Positions 25,428-32,022 of a DNA stretch of 32,022 nucleotides are shown here, one piece after another (within the stretch, counting starts at the first letter, position 1; each line of letters opens with the position of its first letter). Where the stretch lies: contig JAKVBY010000030.1 in assembly GCA_022446825.1 (NCBI GenBank), positions 74,483 to 106,504 on the forward strand, read 5' to 3'. A program made the position numbers and the translations under genes. Source of the stretch: Pirellulaceae bacterium (GTDB lineage Bacteria > Planctomycetota > Planctomycetia > Pirellulales > Pirellulaceae). The notes beneath the pieces were generated by a model. The model saw nothing but the letters and a program-made list of their open reading frames with translations, was not told where the DNA came from and made no database searches.

Positions 25428-26594
25428 TTAATCTTGCGTTTGAGCAGCCTGTAATAGACCTGTCGCAAAACCTAGAAGATCATTGTGCTGCCGACATTCA
25501 TCGATAACGCGATCATAATTGCCGGCTTTTGCAGACAGTTCCAGCAAGGAGGGGGCATTCGCCATCATCTTACGGTCTTCCGCCTTCATGTTGATGGAAA
25601 CTTCAATCGCTTCCTCAAACCGACCCACACGTGACAAAAGATCAATGTAGACTTCCATTGCGCCTGTTCCGTGTTCGTAGGGATCCAGTGCATTTGCCTG
25701 CTCTTGAAAATACGCCATCGCCTCATCAACATTCTCACCCAACAATGCCTGGAAGTAGAGTGCATGACTGGGATAATTGTCACTGAAAGGCGCGTCACCT
25801 TCGTACTGAAACTGTTTATTTAACTTGCGACCATAGGCCGTCATGTCCAACGCCAGGCGCAAGGCCTCTTGATCATGGAGCAGGCGGGCAAAACGAGTTA
25901 CCGAGGAAAGGTGCGTGGTGTCAACGTGATAGGAATATTCCCCAAACATCCAATCGCGGTCCGCAACCAATTCAGCCAGCGTATTTTGGTCGGGCTGCGC
26001 GCCCTCCCGTTGCTCAATATCGGCTTTGACAGAAGCCAAAAGCTCGGCATGTAAATGATTGACGAGAATCGTCGCGCAAAGTTTCTGCTCGTCGGGCGTC
26101 CGCTGTGGCATCGCGCCTTCGAAGGTCGTAATCGAATTGCAGGTACCGTAGTTGTCCAACACTAACTTAAAGCCACGACCGGCATCGACCCCTTCGTGTA
26201 AGAGAACTTCCACCAACTCATCAAGATTACTTTCGTTCGCTTCGATGTCGGTCAGCACTTCTGCTGCAGTCTTCTTATCACCCACCGGTCGCAGATACAT
26301 CCAGCCCTCACGAATCTTTTCTTCCTTCAACAATGCCATTCCTACTTCACGACACGCTTCGAGTAGACCATCTTCTAGCTTCGTCCGTGTTGCTTCATCT
26401 AATTCATCACCCGCATCGTTGTACATCAGGGGAAGACCAATCTCGTAACGAGCTTGCATTTTCAGTGCTTCAAAGAGTTCGTGGTAACTTTTCCTTTCGC
26501 GCAGTTGTTGAGTCAAAGTCTCGAGCGTCGCCCCGACTCCAGCGCCATCTAATTCGGATTGGAGAGCTTCAAATTCAGTTTGTGTCGTGGCCAT
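25428..26594 (-). CDS. Conserved-looking helical protein of unknown function, 388 aa
   Basis: I do not recognise this protein. It is acidic, lacks a signal peptide and is almost wholly helical, with pairs of amphipathic helices in the second half that resemble TPR/SEL1-type repeats. Examples are GAMEVYIDLLSRVGRFEEAI, which is TPR-like, and LLELSAKAGNYDRVIDEC. Earlier parts include an EGWMYLRPVGDKKTAAEVL stretch and a VDNYGTCNSITTFEG-like segment around residue 150. The ATG at 26594 has only a weak AGGT site. Codon use looks like the neighbours', and the length of the frame without stops supports a true gene. It may be a TPR-like adaptor in the cytoplasm. Confidence 0.8.
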   Translation of the reverse strand: MATTQTEFEALQSELDGAGVGATLETLTQQLRERKSYHELFEALKMQARYEIGLPLMYNDAGDELDEATRTKLEDGLLEACREVGMALLKEEKIREGWMYLRPVGDKKTAAEVLTDIEANESNLDELVEVLLHEGVDAGRGFKLVLDNYGTCNSITTFEGAMPQRTPDEQKLCATILVNHLHAELLASVKADIEQREGAQPDQNTLAELVADRDWMFGEYSYHVDTTHLSSVTRFARLLHDQEALRLALDMTAYGRKLNKQFQYEGDAPFSDNYPSHALYFQALLGENVDEAMAYFQEQANALDPYEHGTGAMEVYIDLLSRVGRFEEAIEVSINMKAEDRKMMANAPSLLELSAKAGNYDRVIDECRQHNDLLGFATGLLQAAQTQD

Positions 26595-26911
26595 GAATCA
26601 ACCTATCTAGAGGATCTGCCTCGGTTTCGAATGAGCGTTGCAGGTGCGCAGCTTTTGCGGCGACTGCTGACCATCCTAGCAAGCCAGAAGTGCCGCGCGT
26701 AGAACCACAGCCCGAATTACCCCAATCGATTTATAAATTAGGATCCGCAACGCAGCCCACCCGAAGTCAAGTCGCGAACATTGAATTTCTTTTTTTTAAA
26801 ACAGAAAAAGAGACTTGCCCCCATCTTCGCTCAGGAAGACCTTCCCAGATGGCTCTGGTCGAGAGGATCAGCGTAATGCGAAACCCCGTTAATTTACGAG
26901 TTCTTCGCCAA
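26595..26911. other. Intergenic region without a supported gene
   Basis: These 317 bases lie between two leftward genes. They contain an AT-rich stretch with eight T residues near 26789-26796 but no clear hairpin before it, and no frame with a ribosome site. Confidence 0.5.
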
Positions 26912-28357
26912 TTAGCTGATCAAGGCTTTGACCACATTGCCATGCACATCGGTTAGACGAAAGTCACGCCCGGCATAACGATAGGTCAGACGCTCGTGAT
27001 CGAGTCCCAGTAGATGCAGCATGGTGGCATGAAGGTCGTGGACAGGAACGGGGTTTTCGACAGCACGGAATCCCAATTCATCTGTGGCGCCGTAGACAGT
27101 ACCGCCTCGAACACCCCCCCCAGCCAACCAGCAAGTGAATCCATAATGGTTATGGTCCCGCCCATTCAGTGCCGGACGTTCGGCCACCGGAGTACGACCA
27201 AACTCACCGCCCCAGAGCACCAGAGTCGAGTCAAGGAGTCCACGTTGCTTCAAGTCTCCCAAAAAGGCCGCGATCGGTTGGTCCCATTCCGCCGCCAGTG
27301 AACGATGCGTTTTTTCTAGATCGCTGTGGTTATCCCAGGGTTGGCCTGCACCACTCCAAACCTGGACCATGCGAACTCCACGTTCAATCAGCCTGCGTGT
27401 GATTAACAATTGTCGACCATGCGTCCCCTGCCCATAGGATTCTTGGATATACTTTGGCTCCTGGCTAATGTCAAATGCCTCGGCTGCTTCGGTTTGCATT
27501 CGATATGCCAACTCGAACGACTCAATGCGAGATTCAAGCCGTTCGTCATCAGCGCGGTCTTGAACATATCGCTGATTAAGCTGTTGTACCAAATCAAGCT
27601 GCCGGCGTTGTTCCGTGAGCGACATCCGCTGGTTACGGATGTTCGCAATCAACTTTGCAATGTCGGTGTGCTGGGTATCGACATAAGTTCCTTGGTACGC
27701 ACCGGGAAGAAATGCCGAGCGCCAGTTGCGCGTAGCCACAATAGGATAGCCACCAGGACACATGGCAATAAAACCTGGCAAGTTGGCATTCTCGGATCCC
27801 AAGCCGTAGGTTAGCCAAGAACCAAAACTGGGGCGCGGCAAATTAGCATTGCCACTGTTCATCAACATCAATGACGGCTCGTGATTGGGAACCTCAGCCT
27901 GCATTGAATTAATAATTGCCATGTCGTCCACAAAGGCGCCCGTCTTTTGGAACAACTCACTCACCCAGAGGCCACTCTTGCCACGTCGCTGGAATCGATA
28001 GGGAGACTTCATCAGTCCTCCCGTGAGACGTTCGGTTCTCAGATTGCCAGACGGAACCGCTTGACCATGATATTTGGCTAATTGGGGACAATGGTTGAAT
28101 GTGTCGACTTGGGAAGGACCACCGTTCATGAAAAGATGAACAACCTGTTTTGCTTTCGGTTCAAAATGAGGCGGTTTGGCAACCAGAGGATGTACAGGCT
28201 GGGCCAGCGATTCGGAATCGTTCAATAGAGCCGACAAACCAAGCATTCCGAAACCGGTCCCTGCGCGGCGCAGCAAGTCGCGGCGCGACCAGGAACGGTG
28301 CGACACGATCGGTCCGTTCGCCTTTGGATACAACATCGCCATTGGTTTGCTCATCAT
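26912..28357 (-). CDS. DUF1501 family protein, Tat-exported, 481 aa
   Basis: This is a second DUF1501 protein, of the sulfatase/phosphatase-like fold, exported by the twin-arginine route. SRRDLLRRAG (residues 24-33) is followed by a hydrophobic run ending in ALL. Landmarks are HLFMNGGPSQVDTFN, AQVW-like MVQVWSGAGQPWDNH, LWGGEFGRTPVAE and GRDHNHYGFTCWLAGGGVRG. The C-terminus, LHATMLHLLGLDHERLTYRY, is the standard family ending. The ATG at 28357 was chosen over a TTG one codon earlier and an ATG one codon later. There is no ribosome site, and the start is six bases from the stop of the upstream gene, so translation is probably coupled. It differs from the DUF1501 protein at 3271 in sequence and belongs to the more common longer branch. 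Confidence 0.94.
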   Translation of the reverse strand: MMSKPMAMLYPKANGPIVSHRSWSRRDLLRRAGTGFGMLGLSALLNDSESLAQPVHPLVAKPPHFEPKAKQVVHLFMNGGPSQVDTFNHCPQLAKYHGQAVPSGNLRTERLTGGLMKSPYRFQRRGKSGLWVSELFQKTGAFVDDMAIINSMQAEVPNHEPSLMLMNSGNANLPRPSFGSWLTYGLGSENANLPGFIAMCPGGYPIVATRNWRSAFLPGAYQGTYVDTQHTDIAKLIANIRNQRMSLTEQRRQLDLVQQLNQRYVQDRADDERLESRIESFELAYRMQTEAAEAFDISQEPKYIQESYGQGTHGRQLLITRRLIERGVRMVQVWSGAGQPWDNHSDLEKTHRSLAAEWDQPIAAFLGDLKQRGLLDSTLVLWGGEFGRTPVAERPALNGRDHNHYGFTCWLAGGGVRGGTVYGATDELGFRAVENPVPVHDLHATMLHLLGLDHERLTYRYAGRDFRLTDVHGNVVKALIS

Positions 28358-28363
28358 CAAAAA

Positions 28364-31300
28364 CTAGTCTACAAACACAAACTCATTCGTCATCAATAAG
28401 GCATGCACGTAACGAACCCAAACATCCGCAGTTCCCCCAGAGAAATCGGTTTCCGAATTCCAGTCCTGCCGGCCTTTTACACCCACTGGACGAATCGTGA
28501 TCGGCCACTCATGCTCGTCGTGGGTTATCTCACCCTGAAAATCAACTACAAAATCAAGGGTATCCCCAGGTTCCACTTGGATCACAAGCGGTTCCATCAC
28601 CGCCTCGGAGTTATGTACTTTCCATTCTCCGAGGAGTCCGTGACGGCTGGACACCAGCCGTCCACGCACTCCGTTCCCTGGCTCGGGGCGATGCGCTAAG
28701 GTACCTGTTATGGTCAGCTCACCACGGACGGTCGATTGCCAACGTCGAATTGCACAGCGATCATTTGTGGCCGCCGGATGGCCGCCACGGCGGTCAATGA
28801 ATATCCAACCAAGGGCGGGATCGGGCAGCTGCGATCCCACCTGCCATCGTCCATCCACCCAGGTCGTCAGCGGCGTAAAGGTCACCACTCGTTGCGCTTC
28901 CTCATTGACTGCTCCATATCCATACTGCCATTCCGTCACCTGAGGAACCGTCTCCACGGGGGACAAGTATTCTTGGGCAAACTGTAACTCGGCTGGCTGG
29001 GGATGACGGGCAAACAATAACTGATAGAGCAAACCGATGCGTTCTACCGTGTCCAAGCTAGCCACATCGGGGCGCTGGTTAACACGCTGCGCACAATCAT
29101 GCAGGAACGTGCTATTTAAAAAATAGAGACCTTGGGGTGCCACCGTCGTTTCTTCGCGGCTCGCGCTGGAAGCTCCCGGGTTGGGAAAGTCGAAGGTTCT
29201 TAACAAAGGAGCAACATCCATTCGATCGACAAATCCATACAGGGTGCGTCGCGGCACAAATCCGCTCAGGAGATTAACAGAAGGTCCCCCGCGCTTGTCA
29301 TCCAACTCTCCGGTCGCCGCGACCAGAGAATCCCGCATGGCCTCAAAATCTAGTCTGCGGCGAGGAAATTTCCACAACAAGCGATTTTCAGGATCTGTGG
29401 TTTGCGGATTTAGTCCTGCGTTACCAAAACTTGGCGTTGACGTTTGTTGGTAGACCGCCGAGTTCATAATCGTTCGATGGAGCTGCTTGAGAGACCAACC
29501 CTGGGAGATAAATTTTCCGGCCAGCCAATCGAGCAAGTCAGGATGCGAGGGAGGCTCACTGCGCAAACCGAAATCACTCGGCGTTGCGACAAGTCCACGG
29601 CCAAAGTGTTGTTTCCAAACACGATTCACAATCACCCGAGCGGTAAGTGGATTTTTGGGATCGGCAATTGCCCGGGCCAGTGCGAGCCGACCGCTGCCTT
29701 GCACCAGCGGCGCTTGTCCCTGCAGCGAGATGGCGTGGGGTAATTGGCGAATGACAGGAGCACCACGGCGGTTGGGGTTTCCCCGGACAAAAATGAAGGG
29801 CTCGTACGGCGTTGCTCGGTCATGCAAGATCATTGCCCGTGGCGGCGCCGCCGGTTGGGTCATCGTCCACTGTTCGACTTCGCGGAGGAGGGTTTGAAAC
29901 TCTGCCTGTGTTGGTCGATCCGGTAGCAACTGCAGAAACCCCCAGTCAAACTCACGTGGCAGATTGGCGGGCGAGTCGCGGCTGTACAATACTTGCCGCA
30001 ACTGCTCGTCCGAAATATCCGCCAACCCAATTGGTTCTGGATCGCCGGCTTGCGCTGCCTGTTCCATAGTCACCTGCCAACGTTGCTGAACACGTTGGAA
30101 AAGATTTCCATATCGTTCGGCCACATCTTGCATGTTCGTGGGTGGCTGGGCGTGGAACGCCTCATAAACGGCGGGATGCATCAGGCTGTCCGAAACCGTC
30201 GCAGCTGTCTCCGCTGGAAAGAGGCGACGGTGCACTTGATTGACATGCTGTGCAAAGTCACCATCCGGGATTTCTGCATAGGCGTGCCAAACCGCCCAAA
30301 TGGGATTGTGCTCTCGCCGAGTTGCTTTGAGAAACTGTTCCCACCGCAACACGACAACTGGCACAATCGACCCTTTGTCACTCAGGAGCATAAAGTTTTC
30401 CGTATTTGGATGATTGCGACGGTGATGCGCCGCGAGCAGATATTCTGTGATCCGTTCGCGCGCTCCCGTAATGATCATCTGACGTTGTTTTTCCAGAAAG
30501 TCGTTTAATTTCGTCGCGCGTTCCTCCAGCCCTTTTTCAAATTCTTGAGAAGCCTCATCCGTCGGTCGGGGCTGGAACTCGGGAAGTACGAAAGGCTCAA
30601 AACTACTGCGAAAGACACCATACAAAGCGTAGTAGTCGCTCTGGGAAATAGGATCGTACTTATGGTCATGACAGCGTGCGCAAGACAAGGTTAATCCCAA
30701 TAAACCGCGGGAAACGACATCAATCCGATCGTCTAAAATATCATGGGTATTGTTGGTAAATCGTGGACCGACCGTGAGGAATCCCATTGCCGTTAAGGCC
30801 CTTTGATCCTGGCCTAAATCAAGTTGGTCTGCCGCAAGTTGCTCGATGATAAAACGGTCGTACGGGAGATCCTCATTAAAAGCCCGCACAACGTAATCTC
30901 GATACGTCCAGGCCCAGGGGAATGTCTTCTCAAAGTAAAAGACATAACCCTTGTTATCCGCGTAGCGCGCAATATCGAGCCAATGCCGAGCCCAGCGTTC
31001 GCCGTACTGCGGTGCGTCGAGTAACTGATCCACAAGCATTCGGAAGGCAGATTCTGGTCTCTGCGTTAGCGCCTCCTCAAAGTTCGCTTGTTGCTCCAAC
31101 GTAGGCGGTAAACCCGTCAGGGCGAAATGGGCGCGCCGCAACAGAATACGGGGTTCAGCGGGTGGCGCAGGACGGAGACCTTGCGCTTCGAGCCGGTGCA
31201 GAATGAACGCATCCATTTCCGACTGAACCCATTCTGACTGGGCAACCTCGGGAAGATCTGGCTCTGCCAGGGGCTGGAAAGCCCAATGACGTTTACTCTT

Positions 31301-31786
31301 TTCATAAATTGCCTGCCCAGTCGGTACCGCCTGTAGGTCTTCGGAACGCGGGTCCACGGCTCCCGCTCGAATCCAGGCTTCGAAATCGGCAATCACGTGG
31401 GGTGGCAGTTTCTCGTCCGGCGGCATTTCCAACGAAGCGTGTCGCAGGGCAGCGATTAAGAGACTTTCCTCCACGTTGCCAGCCTCTAAAACCGGTCCCG
31501 ACTCGCCTCCTTCTCGAAGTCCAGACGGAATGTCCAATCGTAAGCCGCCTTGGGGCTCTTTGGTTTGAGTCGAATGGCACGCATAACATTTGTCGACCAA
31601 AACAGGGCGAATTCGACGTTCAAAGAATTCGCTCTGTGCGGCGGGGACGGCTGGCGGTGGCGGTGGTGTTTCTTCCGCCAGGAGCGTTCCAGAAAAACAA
31701 CTCAGGCAAGACCAGAGCACCAACAACTCGACAAGACCAACCGTTCGCCATCGTGAACATTTTTTTCCCATCAAATGGCAGCCCAT
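28364..31786 (-). CDS. PSCyt1-DUF1549-DUF1553 (PSD1) protein, 1140 aa
   Basis: This is a large exported planctomycete protein. A signal segment (about residues 15-36) precedes PSCyt1 with the haem c motif CYACHS (C67-H71). DUF1549 follows with HWLDIARYADNKGYV-type sequence and a second CxxCH, CARCHDH (C369-H373). A long mostly helical insertion (about 410-660) includes LEERATKLNDFLEKQRQMI. DUF1553 then has RVIVNRVWKQHFGRGLVATP, EPPSHPDLLDWLA and NSAVYQQTS. Near the end an extra beta domain (about 965-1110, with GWIFIDRRGGHPAA) is inserted before the final YVHALLMTNEFVFVD. The ATG at 31786 has AGGA eleven bases upstream; nearby ATGs at 31795 and 31771 are possible. It forms a two-gene unit with the DUF1501 gene behind it. 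Function is unproven; electron transfer or polysaccharide processing is proposed for such pairs. Confidence 0.92.
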   Translation of the reverse strand: MGCHLMGKKCSRWRTVGLVELLVLWSCLSCFSGTLLAEETPPPPPAVPAAQSEFFERRIRPVLVDKCYACHSTQTKEPQGGLRLDIPSGLREGGESGPVLEAGNVEESLLIAALRHASLEMPPDEKLPPHVIADFEAWIRAGAVDPRSEDLQAVPTGQAIYEKSKRHWAFQPLAEPDLPEVAQSEWVQSEMDAFILHRLEAQGLRPAPPAEPRILLRRAHFALTGLPPTLEQQANFEEALTQRPESAFRMLVDQLLDAPQYGERWARHWLDIARYADNKGYVFYFEKTFPWAWTYRDYVVRAFNEDLPYDRFIIEQLAADQLDLGQDQRALTAMGFLTVGPRFTNNTHDILDDRIDVVSRGLLGLTLSCARCHDHKYDPISQSDYYALYGVFRSSFEPFVLPEFQPRPTDEASQEFEKGLEERATKLNDFLEKQRQMIITGARERITEYLLAAHHRRNHPNTENFMLLSDKGSIVPVVVLRWEQFLKATRREHNPIWAVWHAYAEIPDGDFAQHVNQVHRRLFPAETAATVSDSLMHPAVYEAFHAQPPTNMQDVAERYGNLFQRVQQRWQVTMEQAAQAGDPEPIGLADISDEQLRQVLYSRDSPANLPREFDWGFLQLLPDRPTQAEFQTLLREVEQWTMTQPAAPPRAMILHDRATPYEPFIFVRGNPNRRGAPVIRQLPHAISLQGQAPLVQGSGRLALARAIADPKNPLTARVIVNRVWKQHFGRGLVATPSDFGLRSEPPSHPDLLDWLAGKFISQGWSLKQLHRTIMNSAVYQQTSTPSFGNAGLNPQTTDPENRLLWKFPRRRLDFEAMRDSLVAATGELDDKRGGPSVNLLSGFVPRRTLYGFVDRMDVAPLLRTFDFPNPGASSASREETTVAPQGLYFLNSTFLHDCAQRVNQRPDVASLDTVERIGLLYQLLFARHPQPAELQFAQEYLSPVETVPQVTEWQYGYGAVNEEAQRVVTFTPLTTWVDGRWQVGSQLPDPALGWIFIDRRGGHPAATNDRCAIRRWQSTVRGELTITGTLAHRPEPGNGVRGRLVSSRHGLLGEWKVHNSEAVMEPLVIQVEPGDTLDFVVDFQGEITHDEHEWPITIRPVGVKGRQDWNSETDFSGGTADVWVRYVHALLMTNEFVFVD

Positions 31787-32022
31787 CAAATTCATGGTCC
31801 TGGTTTGCAATTCACCTGACAAAGCAATCCGCGTCACGTCTCCCAACCTTACCACCCTCCTATACCTCAAGGAAGTCTGCAAAACTTTTTCCGCAGCGAC
31901 TAACAGCTTACCTTAGTTATTCTATAATCTGCTCGGATAGCGTGTAACGCGACTAGAGAATTTCTTTTCCAACCTACATCTGTTTTCAACTTACAGCGGA
32001 GTGTGCCAAGGATGCGACATTT
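31787..32022. other. Right edge, upstream of the PSCyt1 gene
   Basis: No gene is seen in these 236 bases. The region should contain the promoter of the leftward two-gene unit; an AT-rich stretch lies near 31910-31930. Confidence 0.4.

Noticed and set aside
26780..26800. Run of T residues as an intrinsic terminator
   Set aside because: No stable stem precedes it on the + strand and no + strand gene is upstream.
26690..26956. Open frame of 88 codons on the + strand
   Set aside because: GTG start with no ribosome site, low-complexity N-terminus, and its end is antisense to the conserved C-terminus of the DUF1501 gene.
31309..31947. Frame of 212 codons antisense to the PSCyt1 gene start
   Set aside because: It opposes a conserved signal peptide and haem motif; Pro/Arg-rich composition is that of an antisense shadow.
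1..32022. CRISPR array, insertion sequence or prophage genes
   Set aside because: No regularly spaced repeats, transposase, integrase or phage structural proteins were found on either strand.

Overview
The window looks like a chromosomal segment from a planctomycete, most likely of the Pirellulales (Rhodopirellula/Blastopirellula-like). The evidence is two DUF1501 plus DUF1549/DUF1553 (PSCyt2/PSD1) gene pairs, a giant protein combining a PA14-like domain, five CxxCH motifs and a propeller, a WD40 protein, a membrane-anchored Ser/Thr kinase, and loosely packed genes with long intergenic gaps. No rRNA, tRNA, CRISPR array, transposase or integrase was seen. The taxonomy is inferred from family content only.

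Left part (1-15000). A sodium:solute symporter (64-2181, +) converges on a compact minus-strand run read from 10014 down to 2159. In transcription order this run is a SelA-fold PLP enzyme, an enolase-superfamily protein, an exported alpha/alpha-toroid protein with a CxxCH motif, a DUF1549/DUF1553 protein, a Tat-exported DUF1501 protein and a WD40 propeller. Gaps are 151, 17 and 58 bp, then 8 bp, then a 4-bp ATGA overlap, so the run is very probably one operon. Further upstream on the same strand (10677-14945) lies the 1422-residue multihaem protein. Together the genes suggest uptake and dismantling of a small sugar-acid or amino-acid-like compound linked to an exported c-type haem/DUF1501 apparatus. 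That role is inference.

Middle part (15000-22600). Here are a tail-anchored Ser/Thr kinase (+), a hotdog thioesterase (+), a previously unlisted 43-codon small gene with a perfect Shine-Dalgarno (+), an aspartate/aromatic aminotransferase (-), a HEAT-repeat protein (-) and a DEAD-box RNA helicase with a TTG start (+). An intrinsic terminator at 15309-15351 on the + strand has no gene in front of it and hints at a small RNA or an attenuated leader.

Right part (22600-32022). A FabF-like ketosynthase homologue has lost all three catalytic residues (C, H, H replaced by E179, D317, N350). Its leader carries a seven-codon open reading frame and two hairpins, one showing a TAAGGAG in its loop. It is divergent from an NAD-dependent epimerase/reductase, which is followed by a convergent 388-residue protein of unknown function. 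A second Planctomycete module closes the window: a 1140-residue PSCyt1-DUF1549-DUF1553 protein followed by a Tat-exported DUF1501 protein.

The most unusual items are the catalytically dead ketosynthase with its attenuator-like leader, the mixed PLP/enolase/haem-toroid/DUF1501 operon, the enolase-fold protein with a His at the third metal-ligand position, the small basic gene at 17610-17741 and the orphan terminator.
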